The notes beneath the pieces were generated by a model that was not told the DNA's origin, did not search any database, and saw only the letters and a program-made list of their open reading frames with translations. Positions 12,352 through 22,599 of a stretch of DNA of 64,000 bases are shown in pieces. Position numbers and translations under genes: made by a program. The stretch comes from Antedon bifida (Eukaryota > Echinodermata > Crinoidea > Comatulida > Antedonidae). The stretch is taken from the NCBI GenBank assembly GCA_963402885.1, contig OY727098.1, forward strand, positions 11,766,717 to 11,830,716. Reading direction: 5' to 3'. How positions within the stretch are numbered: the stretch's first letter is position 1; each line of letters opens with the position of its first letter.

Positions 12352-14937
12352 AAGCACTTTGGTGTTTTTATGTTAACAAGTTTTTTCGAAAATAACAAAA
12401 TGGTCTAAAATGTCTCCAAATGCGATTTGAAGCTATTCTTAGCACTTTGGTGTTTTTATGTTAACAAGTTTTTTCGAAAATCACAAAATGGTCTAAAACG
12501 TCTCCAAATGCGATTTGAAGCTATTCTGCACACTTTGATGTTTTGTGTGAAAAATTTTTGTCGAAATGCTCAAAATGGTCTAAAACGTTTTTAAATACGA
12601 TATTAAGCTATTTTGTGCTCTTTGATGTTTTTGTGTGAAAAGTTTTATCGAATTGCTCAAAATGGTCTAAAACGGTTTATAATGAGATTTTAAGCACTTT
12701 GATGTTTTTGTGTAACCAAGTTTTTTCGAAAATCACAAAATGGTCTAAAACGTCTCCAAATGCGATTTGAAGCTATTCTAAGCACTTTGGTGTTTTTATG
12801 TTAACAAGTTCTTTCGAAAATCACAAAATGGTCTAAAACGTTTTTAAATACGATATTAAGCTATTTTGTGCTCTTTGATGTTTTTGTGTGAAAAGTTTTA
12901 TCGAATTGCTCAAAATGGTCTAAAACCGTTTATAATGAGATTTTAAGCACTTTGATGTTTTTGTGTAACCAAGTTTTTTCGAAAATCACAAAATCGTCTA
13001 AAACGTCTCCAAATGCGATTTGAAGCTATTCTAAGCACTTTGGTGTTTTTATGATAACAAGTTTTTTCGAAAATCACAAAATGGTCTAAAACGTCTCCAA
13101 ATGCGATTTGAAGCTATTCTAAGCACTTTGGTGTTTTTATGTTAACAAGTTTTTTCGAAAATCACAAAATGGTCTAAAACGTCTCCAAATGCGATTTGAA
13201 GCTATTCTAAGCACTTTGGTGTTTTTATGTTAACAAGTTTTTTCGAAAATCACAAAATGGTCTAAAACGTCTCCAAATGCGATTTGAAGCTATTCTGTAC
13301 ACTTTGATGGTTTTTGTGAAAAATTTTTGTCGAAATGCTCAAAATGGTCTAAAACGTTTTTAAATACGATCATATTAAGCTATTTTGTGCTCTTTGATGT
13401 TTTGTGTGAACATTTTTTGTCGAAATGCTCAAAATGGTCTAAAACGTTTTTAAATACGATATTAAGCTATTTTGTGCTCTTTGATGTTTTTGTGTGAAAA
13501 GTTTTATCGAATTGCTCAAAATGGTCTAAAACGGTTTCTAATGAGATTTTAAGCACTTTGATGTTTTTCTGTAACCAAGTTTGTTCGAAAATCACAAAAT
13601 GGTCTAAAACGTCTCCAAATGCGATTTGAAGCTATTCTAAGCACTTTGGTGTTTTTATGTTAACAAGTTTTTTCGAAAAAAACAAAATGGTCTAAAATGT
13701 CTCAAAATGCGATTTGAAGCTATTCTTAGCACTTTGGTGTTTTTATGTTAACAAGTTTTTTCGAAAATCACAAAATGGTCTAAAACGTCTCCAAATGCGA
13801 TTTGAAGCTATTCTGCACGCTTTGATGTTTTGTGTGAACAATTTTTGTCGAAATGCTCAAAATGTTCTAAAACGTTTTTAAATACGATATTAAGCTATTT
13901 TGTGCTCTTTGATGTTTTTGTGTGAAAAGTTTTATCGAATTGCTCAAAATGGTCTAAAACGGTTTATAATGAGATTTTAAGCACTTTGATGTTTTTCTGT
14001 AACCAAGTTTTTTCGAAAATCACAAAAATGGTCTAAAATGTCTCCAAATGCGATTTGAAGCTATTCTAAGCACTTTGGTGTTTTTATGTTAACAATTTTT
14101 TCGAAAATAACAAAATGGTCTAAAATGTCTCCAAATGCGATTTGAAGCTATTCTTAGCACTTTGGTGTTTTTATGTTAACAAGTTTTTTCGAAAATCACA
14201 AAATGGTCTAAAACGTCTCCAAATGCGATTTGAAGCTATTCTGCACACTTTTGATGTTTTGTGTGAAAAATTTTTGTCGAAATGCTCAAAATGGTCTAAA
14301 ACGTTTTTAAATACGATATTAAGTTATTTTGTGCTCTTTGATGTTTTTATGTGAAAAGTTTTATCGAATTGCTGAAAATGGTCTAAAATGGTTTATAATG
14401 AGATTTTAAGCAATTTGATGTTTTTGTGTAACCAAGTTTTTTCGAAAATCACAAAATGGTCTAAAACGTCTCCAAATGCGATTTGAAGCTATTCTAAGCA
14501 CTTTGGTGTTTTTATGTTAATAAGTTTTTTCGAAAATCACAAAATGGTCTAAAACGTCTCCAAATGCGATTTGAAGCTATTCTGTAGACTTTGATGTTTT
14601 TTGTGAAAATTTTTTGTCGAAATGCTCAAAATGGTCTAAAACGTTTTTAAATACGATATTAAGCTATTTTGTGCTCTTTGATGTTTTTGTGTGAAAAGTT
14701 TTATCGAATTGCTCAAAATGGTCTAAAACGGTTTCTAATGAGATTTAAAGCACTTTGATGTTTTTCTGTAACCAAGTTTTTTCGAAAATCACAAAATGGT
14801 CTAAAACGTCTCCAAATGCGATTTGAAGCTATTCTGCACACTTTGATGTTTTGTGTGAAACATTTTTGTCGAAATGCTCAAAATGGTCTAAAACGTTTTT
14901 AAATACGATATTAAGCTATTTTGTGCTCTTTGATGTT
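12017..14937. repeat. Segmental copy of 3660-6580 (offset 8357 bp)
   Basis: Partner of the block at 3.66-6.58 kb, sharing its rare insertions and substitutions. A few private differences are visible, such as CAATTTTTTCG near 14094 and TTAATAAG near 14518. Immediately downstream, at 14938 onward, the sequence switches to GAAAATTGTTATCG and a different monomer order. Confidence 0.85.
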
Positions 14938-15147
14938 TTTGTGTGAAAATTGTTATCGAATTGCTCAAAATGGTCTAAAACGGTTTATAATGAGATTTTA
15001 AGCACTTTTATGTTTTTGTGTAACCAAGTTTTTTCGAAAATCACAAAATGGTCTAAAACGTCTCCAAATGCGATTTGAAGCTATTCTAAGCACTTTGGTG
15101 TTTTTATGTTAACAAGTTTTTTCGAAAATCACAAAATGGTCTAAAAC

Positions 15148-17702
15148 GTCTCCAAATGCGATTTGAAGCTATTCTGTACACTTTGATGGTTTTTGTGAAA
15201 AATTTTTGTAGAAATGCTCAAAATGGTCTAAAACGTTTTTAAATACGATATTAAGCTATTTTGTGCTCTTTGATGTTTTGTGTGAACATTTTTTGTCGAA
15301 ATGCTCAAAATGGTCTAAAACGTTTTTAAATACGATATTAAGCTATTTTGTGCTCTTTGATGTTTTTGTGTGAAAAGTTTTATCGAATTGCTCAAAATGG
15401 TCTAAAACGGTTTCTAATGAGATTTTAAGCACTTTGATGTTTTTCTATAACCAAGTTTTTTCGAAAATCACAAAATGGTCTAAAACGTCTCCAAATGCGA
15501 TTTGAAGCTATTCTAAGCACTTTGGTGTTTTTATGTTAACAAGTTTTTTCGAAAATCACAAAATGGTCTAAAATGTCTCCAAATGCGATTTGAAGCTATT
15601 CTTAGCACTTTGGTGTTTTTATGTTAACAAGTTTTTTCCAAAATCACAAAATGGTCTAAAACGTCTCCAAATGCGATTTGAAGCTATTCTGCACACTTTG
15701 ATGTTTTGTGTGAAAAATTTTTGTCGAAATGCTCAAAATGGTGTAAAACGTTTTTAAATACGATATTAAGCTATTTTGTGCTCTTTGATGTTTTTATGTG
15801 AAAAGTTTTATCGAATTGCTCAAAATGGTCTAAAATGGTTTATAATGAGATTTTAAGCAATTTGATGTTTTTGTGTAACCAAGTTTTTTCGAAAATCACA
15901 AAATGGTCTAAAACGTCTCCAAATGCGATTTGAAGCTATTCTAAGCACTTTGGTGTTTTTATGTTAACAAGTTTTTTCGAAAATCACAAAATGGTCTAAA
16001 ACGTCTCCAAATGCGATTTGAAGCTATTCTGTACACTTTGATGTTTTTTTGAAAAATTTTTGTCGAAATGCTCAAAATGGTCTAAAACGTTTTTAAATAC
16101 GATATTAAGCTATTTTGTGCTCTTTGATGTTTTTGTGTGAAAAGTTTTATCGAATTGCTCAAAATGGTCTAAAACGGTTTCTAATGAGATTTAAAGCACT
16201 TTGATGTTTTTCTGTAACCAAGTTTTTTCGAAAATCACAAAATGGTCTAAAACGTCTCCAAATGCGATTTGAAGCTATTCTGCACACTTTGATGTTTTGT
16301 GTGAAAAATTTTTGTCGAAATGCTCAAAATGGTCTAAAACGTTTTTAAATACGATATTAAGCTATTTTGTGCTCTTTGATGTTTTTGTGTGAAAAGTTTT
16401 ATCGAATTGCTCAAACTGGTCTAAAACGGTTTCTAATGAGATTTTAAGCACTTTGATGTTTTTCTGTAACCAAGTTTTTTCGAAAATCACAAAATGGTCT
16501 AAAACGTCTCCAAATGCGATTTGAAGCTATTCTGCACACTTTGATGTTTTGTGTGAAAAATTTTTGTCGAAATGCTCAAAATGGTCTAAAACGTTTTTAA
16601 ATACGATATTAAGCTATTTTGTGCTCTTTGATGTTTTTGTGTGAAAAGTTTTATCGAATTGCTCAAACTGGTCTAAAACGGTTTCTAATGAGATTTTAAG
16701 CACTTTGATGTTTTTCTGTAACCAAGTTTTTTCGAAAATCACAAAATGGTCTAAAACGTCTCCAAATGCGATTTGAAGCTATTCTAAGCACTTTGGTGTT
16801 TTTATGTTAACAAGTTTTTTCGAAAATAACAAAATGATCTAAAATGTCTCCAAATGCGATTTGAAGCTATTCTTAGCACTTTGGTGTTTTTATGTTAACA
16901 AGTTTTTTCGAAAATCACAAAATGGTCTAAAACGTCTCCAAATGCGATTTGAAGCTATTCTGCACACTTTGATGTTTTGTGTGAAAAATTTTTGTCGAAA
17001 TGCTCAAAATGGTCTAAAACGTTTTTAAATACGATATTAAGCTATTTTGTGCTCTTTGATGTTTTTGTGTGAAAAGTTTTATCGAATTGCTCAAAATGGT
17101 CTAAAACGGTTTATAATGAGATTTTAAGCACTTTGATGTTTTTGTGTAACCAAGTTTTTTCGAAAATCACAAAATGGTCTAAAACGTCTCCAAATGCGAT
17201 TTGAAGCTATTCTAAGCACTTTGGTGTTTTTATGTTAACAAGTTCTTTCGAAAATCACAAAATGGTCTAAAACGTTTTTAAATACGATATTAAGCTATTT
17301 TGTGCTCTTTGATGTTTTTGTGTGAAAAGTTTTATCGAATTGCTCAAAATGGTCTAAAACGGTTTATAATGAGATTTTAAGCACTTTGATGTTTTTGTGT
17401 AACCAAGTTTTTTCGAAAATCACAAAATGGTCTAAAACGTCTCCAAATGCGATTTGAAGCTATTCTAAGCACTTTGGTGTTTTTATGATAACAAGTTTTT
17501 TCGAAAATCACAAAATGGTCTAAAACGTCTCCAAATGCGATTTGAAGCTATTCTAAGCACTTTGGTGTTTTTATGTTAACAAGTTTTTTCGAAAATCACA
17601 AAATGGTCTAAAACGTCTCCAAATGCGATTTGAAGCTATTCTAAGCACTTTGGTGTTTTTATGTTAACAAGTTTTTTAGAAAATCACAAAATGGTCTAAA
17701 AC
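15148..17702. repeat. 2555-bp higher-order repeat, copy 1
   Basis: From GTCTCCAAATGCG before the CTGTACACTTTGATGG monomer to the equivalent point before the transposon. It matches 19231-21785 at a constant offset of 4083 bp, which becomes 2555 bp when the element and one target duplication are removed. Shared rare variants prove the relation, for example AAAATGATCT at 16833 and 20916. Private changes include TTTTTTCCAAAATC at about 15635 and GTGTAAAACG at about 15743. Confidence 0.85.
16282..16785. repeat. Two 252-bp b-c-d trimers in HOR copy 1
   Basis: GCACACTTTG at 16282 and 16534, with CAAACTGG in both c monomers. The same pair appears 4083 bp later (20365 and 20617), as part of the 2555-bp higher-order repeat on the far side of the transposon. 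The related segment at 3.74-3.99 kb has only one trimer, so trimer number varies by whole units. Confidence 0.82.
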
Positions 17703-17707
17703 GTCTC
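17703..17707. repeat. Target-site duplication, left copy (GTCTC)
   Basis: Last five satellite bases before the element. The intact satellite reads AAAACGTCTCCAAATGCG; here it is cut after GTCTC and the same five bases reappear after the right terminus. Confidence 0.9.
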
Positions 17708-18350
17708 TGTTGAACCCACAAATGTGAAAACGCCCACAAATGTGAAAACAACCACAAATGTGAAAACGCATCACCCACAAATGTGAAAACAACCACAAAT
17801 GTGAAAACGCATCACCCACAAATGTGAAAACAACCACAAATGTGAAAACGCATCAACCACAAATGTGAAAACACCGCCCACAAATGTGAAAACGATCATC
17901 GCCCACAAATGTGATAACGCCCACAAATGTAAAAAAAAAGAGAGACTTTTTCGCCCACAAATGTAAAAAAAATCAGATCAAATTTAATGCTAGATTCAGA
18001 CAATTTTGATCGAGTTAATACATTATATCATGATTGTATTGAGTTGTTTCAATAATTGTTTGTTCACGATACGTCTGTTAGGGTCGTCGTTAACACGTTG
18101 GATTATTATCATTTGCTGCTCGTGCGCGCGATATTTGCACGTTAACTCGTTTGTTTAATGAACGTAATAGTTCAAGACGATATTTGTTATTTGCTGCGCG
18201 CGTGCACCATACTTCAAGGTCAAGGCCATGTTATATCATTGTTGCTTCTAGTGTGTGGTTGTTGGCTTACTATTATGTACGTATTGTTATAAGTCGATGC
18301 TCGATTCGATGTTTTTGTGCGCGTACACAATACCACAAGGTCAAGGTCAT
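17708..18350 (+). repeat. Foldback element, left inverted arm
   Basis: About 643 bp, reverse-complementary to 18588-19230. In order it holds the 10-bp tip TGTTGAACCC, a minisatellite of 12 CCACAAATGT copies, an A-rich stretch with GAGAGACTTTTTCGC, a unique-looking stretch around 17975-18110, and two inverted units of the inner repeat ending in CAAGGTCAAGGTCAT. Comparing it by eye with the other arm shows long exact runs broken by scattered substitutions and small indels, for example the ATTATATCATG region at 18022-18032 against a longer ATT-repeat version in the right arm. Confidence 0.87.
17715..17964 (+). repeat. Terminal minisatellite, left (12 x CCACAAATGT)
   Basis: Twelve copies of CCACAAATGT, most followed by GAAAAC, are separated by short linkers: AA, GCATCAC, ACCGC, GATCATCGC and GC. 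Alternating short and long linkers give a second-order period of 41 bp in the middle of the block (copies at 17752 and 17793). The core CACAAATGTG is a near-palindrome. Such tandem motifs in transposon ends often serve as multiple transposase-binding sites; that role is inferred here. Copies 11 and 12 are degenerate (GATAAC, and TAAAA in place of TGAAAA). Confidence 0.9.
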
Positions 18351-18587
18351 ATATACTATATTGCACGCGCGCAAAACATCGAACTTCGACTTGAAACTAT
18401 ACGTACATATCAGTAAGCCAACGAGTTAACAACCACACACCACAAGTAGCAATGGTATACAAGTCATGACCTTTGTAGTATCGTGCACGCGCACAAAAAA
18501 CATCGAATCGAACATCGACTTGGAACTATACGAACATAACAATAAGCCAACGAGTTAATAACCACACACTACATACAAGTAGCAATT
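18351..18587. repeat. Foldback element spacer of tandem ~125-bp units
   Basis: This non-palindromic centre, with the adjoining right arm, holds direct repeats of a unit containing ACGCGCGCAAAACATCGAAC, CGACTT, ACGTACAT, CCAACGAGTTAAC, ACCACACA and a TGACCTT box. Aligning on CGACT gives ends at 18391, 18520 and 18642, spacings of 129 and 122 bp. A fourth, more diverged unit starts near 18730 (ACGCGCGCAGAAAATAAC). Two units lie inverted in the left arm. The element therefore seems to have grown by tandem duplication of one module, with its palindrome formed by an inverted copy. No coding content is seen. Confidence 0.75.
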
Positions 18588-19230
18588 TAACCTTGACCTT
18601 TTAGTATCGTGTACACGCGCAAAAAAACATCGAACATCGACTTATAACAATACGTACATAATAGTAAGCCAACAACCACACAGTAGAAGCAACAATGATA
18701 TAACATGGCCTTGACCTTGAAGTATGGTGCACGCGCGCAGAAAATAACAAACATCGTCTTGAACTATTACGTACATTAAACAAACGAGTTAACATGCAAA
18801 TATCGCGTACACAAGCAGCAAATGGTAATAATCCAACGCGTTAACGACGACCCTAACAGACGTATCGTGAACAAACAATTATTGAAACAACTCAATACAA
18901 TCATGATAATAATAATGTATTAACTCGATCAAAATTGTTTGAGTCTAGCATTAAATTTGATCTGATTTTTTTTACATTTGTGGGCGAAAAAGTCTCTCTT
19001 TTTTTTACATTTGTGGGCGTTATCACATTTGTGGGCGATGATCGTTTTCACATTTGTGGGCGCTGTTTATTACATTTGTGGGTGATGCGTTTTCACATTT
19101 GTGGTTGTTTTCACATTTGTGGGTGATGCGTTTTCACATTTGTGGCTGTTTTCACATTTGTGGGTGATGCGTTTTCACATTTGTGGTTGTTTTCACATTT
19201 GTGGGCGTTTTTACATTTGTGGGTTCAACA
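18588..19230 (-). repeat. Foldback element, right inverted arm
   Basis: Reverse-complementary partner of 17708-18350. The two termini sum to the same axis as internal landmarks: CGACT at 18638-18642 pairs with AGTCG at 18292-18296, and the minisatellite limits pair exactly. In single-stranded or RNA form the two arms could pair into a hairpin with a stem of about 640 bp. The few differences between arms include substitutions and a short ATT-repeat length change near 18905-18917. Confidence 0.87.
18974..19223 (-). repeat. Terminal minisatellite, right (12 x ACATTTGTGG)
   Basis: Mirror of the left minisatellite, also with 12 copies and limits exactly symmetrical about the element axis. The linkers correspond position by position (GTTGTTTTC, GTGATGCGTTTTC, GCGATGATCG). 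Small differences, such as one GCTGTTTTC linker, TATTACATTT in place of a TTTCACATTT form, and GTTTTTACATTT near the tip, show that the arms have drifted slightly since they were last identical. Repeating TTTGTGGG words make short open frames here (18935-19126 and 19101-19325) that are artefacts. Confidence 0.9.
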
Positions 19231-19235
19231 GTCTC
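19231..19235. repeat. Target-site duplication, right copy (GTCTC)
   Basis: First five bases after the element, identical to 17703-17707, followed by CAAATGCGATTTG, which completes the interrupted monomer. The lack of any difference between the two copies suggests a fairly recent insertion, although five bases carry little dating power. Confidence 0.9.
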
Positions 19236-21785
19236 CAAATGCGATTTGAAGCTATTCTGTACACTTTGATGGTTTTTGTGAAAAATTTTTGTCGAAATGC
19301 TCAAAATGGTCTAAAACGTTTTTAAATACGATATTAAGCTATTTTGTGCTCTTTGATGTTTTGTGTGAACATTTTTTGTCGAAATGCTCAAAATGGTCTA
19401 AAACGTTTTTAAATACGATATTAAGCTATTTTGTGCTCTTTGATGTTTTTGTGTGAAAAGTTTTATCGAATTGCTCAAAATGGTCTAAAACGGTTTCTAA
19501 TGAGATTTTAAGCACTTTGATGTTTTTCTATAACCAAGTTTTTTCGAAAATCACAAAATGGTCTAAAACGTCTCCAAATGCGATTTGAAGCTATTCTAAG
19601 CACTTTGGTGTTTTTATGTTAACAAGTTTTTTCGAAAATAACAAAATGGTCTAAAATGTCTCCAAATGCGATTTGAAGCTATTCTTAGCACTTTGGTGTT
19701 TTTATGTTAACAAGTTTTTTCGAAAATCACAAAATGGTCTAAAACGTCTCCAAATGCGATTTGAAGCTATTCTGCACACTTTGATGTTTTGTGTGAAAAA
19801 TTTTTGTCGAAATGCTCAAAATGGTCTAAAACGTTTTTAAATACGATATTAAGCTATTTTGTGCTCTTTGATGTTTTTATGTGAAAAGTTTTATCGAATT
19901 GCTCAAAATGGTCTAAAATGGTTTATAATGAGATTTTAAGCAATTTGATGTTTTTGTGTAACCAAGTTTTTTCGAAAATCACAAAATGGTCTAAAACGTC
20001 TCCAAATGCGATTTGAAGCTATTCTAAGCACTTTGGTGTTTTTATGTTAACAAGTTTTTTCGAAAATCACAAAATGGTCTAAAACGTCTCCAAATGCGAT
20101 TTGAAGCTATTCTGTACACTTTGATGTTTTTTTGAAAAATTTTTGTCGAAATGCTCAAAATGGTCTAAAACGTTTTTAAATACGATATTAAGCTATTTTG
20201 TGCTCTTTGATGTTTTTGTGTGAAAAGTTTTATCGAATTGCTCAAAATGGTCTAAAACGGTTTCTAATGAGATTTAAAGCACTTTGATGTTTTTCTGTAA
20301 CCAAGTTTTTTCGAAAATCACAAAATGGTCTAAAACGTCTCCAAATGCGATTTGAAGCTATTCTGCACACTTTGATGTTTTGTGTGAAAAATTTTTGTCG
20401 AAATGCTCAAAATGGTCTAAAACGTTTTTAAATACGATATTAAGCTATTTTGTGCTCTTTGATGTTTTTGTGTGAAAAGTTTTATCGAATTGCTCAAACT
20501 GGTCTAAAACGGTTTCTAATGAGATTTTAAGCACTTTGATGTTTTTCTGTAACCAAGTTTTTTCGAAAATCACAAAATGGTCTAAAACGTCTCCAAATGC
20601 GATTTGAAGCTATTCTGCACACTTTGATGTTTTGTGTGAAAAATTTTTGTCGAAATGCTCAAAATGGTCTAAAACGTTTTTAAATACGATATTAAGCTAT
20701 TTTGTGCTCTTTGATGTTTTTGTGTGAAAAGTTTTATCGAATTGCTCAAACTGGTCTAAAACGGTTTCTAATGAGATTTTAAGCACTTTGATGTTTTTCT
20801 GTAACCAAGTTTTTTCGAAAATCACAAAATGGTCTAAAACGTCTCCAAATGCGATTTGAAGCTATTCTAAGCACTTTGGTGTTTTTATGTTAACAAGTTT
20901 TTTCGAAAATAACAAAATGATCTAAAATGTCTCCAAATGCGATTTGAAGCTATTCTTAGCACTTTGGTGTTTTTATGTTAACAAGTTTTTTCGAAAATCA
21001 CAAAATGGTCTAAAACGTCTCCAAATGCGATTTGAAGCTATTCTGCACACTTTGATGTTTTGTGTGAAAAATTTTTGTCGAAATGCTCAAAATGGTCTAA
21101 AACGTTTTTAAATACGATATTAAGCTATTTTGTGCTCTTTGATGTTTTTGTGTGAAAAGTTTTATCGAATTGCTCAAAATGGTCTAAAACGGTTTATAAT
21201 GAGATTTTAAGCACTTTGATGTTTTTGTGTAACCAAGTTTTTTCGAAAATCACAAAATGGTCTAAAACGTCTCCAAATGCGATTTGAAGCTATTCTAAGC
21301 ACTTTGGTGTTTTTATGTTAACAAGTTCTTTCGAAAATCACAAAATGGTCTAAAACGTTTTTAAATACGATATTAAGCTATTTTGTGCTCTTTGATGTTT
21401 TTGTGTGAAAAGTTTTATCGAATTGCTCAAAATGGTCTAAAACGGTTTATAATGAGATTTTAAGCACTTTGATGTTTTTGTGTAACCAAGTTTTTTCGAA
21501 AATCACAAAATGGTCTAAAACGTCTCCAAATGCGATTTGAAGCTATTCTAAGCACTTTGGTGTTTTTATGATAACAAGTTTTTTCGAAAATCACAAAATG
21601 GTCTAAAACGTCTCCAAATGCGATTTAAAGCTATTCTAAGCACTTTGGTGTTTTTATGTTAACAAGTTTTTTCGAAAATCACAAAATGGTCTAAAACGTC
21701 TCCAAATGCGATTTGAAGCTATTCTAAGCACTTTGGTGTTTTTATGTTAACAAGTTTTTTCGAAAATCACAAAATGGTCTAAAAC
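19231..21785. repeat. 2555-bp higher-order repeat, copy 2
   Basis: Tandem partner of 15148-17702, interrupted at its very start by the foldback element. It carries the shared AAAATGATCT variant and a private GATTTAAAGC near 21625. A partial third copy follows from 21786 and keeps the same order (CTGTACACTTTGATGG, TGTGAACATTTTTTG, TTTTTCTATAACC) until about 22665, where it switches to a CTGTAGACTTTGATG monomer. Confidence 0.85.
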
Positions 21786-22599
21786 GTCTCCAAATGCGAT
21801 TTGAAGCTATTCTGTACACTTTGATGGTTTTTGTGAAAAATTTTTGTCGAAATGCTCAAAATGGTCTAAAACGTTTTTAAATACGATATTAAGCTATTTT
21901 GTGCTCTTTGATGTTTTGTGTGAACATTTTTTGTCGAAATGCTCAAAATGGTCTAAAACGTTTTTAAATACGATATTAAGCTATTTTGTGCTCTTTGATG
22001 TTTTTGTGTGAAAAGTTTTATCGAATTGCTCAAAATGGTCTAAAACGGTTTCTAATGAGATTTTAAGCACTTTGATGTTTTTCTATAACCAAGTTTTTTC
22101 GAAAATCACAAAATGGTCTAAAACGTCTCCAAATGCGATTTGAAGCTATTCTAAGCACTTTGGTGTTTTTATGTTAACAAGTTTTTTCGAAAATAACAAA
22201 ATGGTCTAAAATGTCTCCAAATGCGATTTGAAGCTATTCTTAGCACTTTGGTGTTTTTATGTTAACAAGTTTTTTCGAAAATCACAAAATGGTCTAAAAC
22301 GTCTCCAAATGCGATTTGAAGCTATTCTGCACACTTTGATGTTTTGTGTGAAAAATTTTTGTCGAAATGCTCAAAATGGTCTAAAACGTTTTTAAATACG
22401 ATATTAAGCTATTTTGTGCTCTTTGATGTTTTTATGTGAAAAGTTTTATCGAATTGCTCAAAATGGTCTAAAATGGTTTATAATGAGATTTTAAGCAATT
22501 TGATGTTTTTGTGTAACCAAGTTTTTTCGAAAATCACAAAATGGTCTAAAACGTCTCCAAATGCGATTTGAAGCTATTCTAAGCACTTTGGTGTTTTTA

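Larger units (their letters stand above)
1..17707. repeat. Satellite DNA array, left block
   Basis: Uninterrupted head-to-tail satellite. Four monomer types of 88 (a), 87 (b), 77 (c) and 88 bp (d) alternate; all contain CAAAATGGTCTAAAACG or a one-base variant. Boundaries come from recurring landmarks such as GCACACTTTG (b) at 81 and 333, GTGCTCTTTG (c) at 420 and AAGCACTTTGATG (d) at 245 and 497. The order is not fixed: b-c-d trimers, runs of two to four a monomers, and a/b chimeras follow each other. The block starts inside a d monomer and so continues beyond the window. It ends inside an a-type monomer at the transposon insertion. No gene, RNA gene or other mobile element is seen in it. Long multi-kilobase copies within the block are listed separately. 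Confidence 0.97.
17708..19230. mobile_element. Non-autonomous foldback DNA transposon, 1523 bp
   Basis: The element begins TGTTGAACCCACAAATGT and ends with the exact inverse, ACATTTGTGGGTTCAACA. It is flanked by a direct duplication GTCTC on each side. Excising element plus one GTCTC restores a normal satellite monomer. The whole element is a near-palindrome centred at about 18469: arms of about 643 bp face each other across a spacer of about 237 bp. The outer 250 bp of each arm is a minisatellite. No open frame resembles a transposase, so any movement would need an enzyme supplied in trans. Long tandem-repeat-rich inverted arms are typical of foldback (FB-like) elements. The superfamily is unassigned: a 5-bp duplication is known for Transib and some hAT-like elements, but the termini here do not match the usual Transib CAC start. 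Its composition, with GCGCGC runs, differs clearly from the satellite. Confidence 0.88.

Noticed and set aside
17715-17964. CRISPR-like array (regular CCACAAATGTGAAAAC repeats with spacers)
   Set aside because: Linkers are 2-9 bp and recur, there is a mirrored copy, and there are no cas genes; it is a transposon-end minisatellite in a eukaryotic context.
18151-18429. 92-codon frame in the foldback element as a possible transposase fragment
   Set aside because: Crosses from the left arm into the spacer, shows no DDE/D-type motif or known domain, and is mirrored in the other arm.
17708-19230. Solo LTR, suggested by TGTTG...CAACA ends and a 5-bp duplication
   Set aside because: The full-length palindrome of about 643-bp arms and mirrored minisatellites are not LTR features; a foldback DNA element explains everything seen.
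17708-19230. Transib assignment based on the 5-bp duplication
   Set aside because: Ends read TGTTGAACCC and not a CAC-type terminus, and no transposase is present; left unassigned.
18935-19325. Two short frames with FHICGCF/FTFVGD-type repeats
   Set aside because: Translation of the TTTGTGGG minisatellite; one runs out into satellite DNA.
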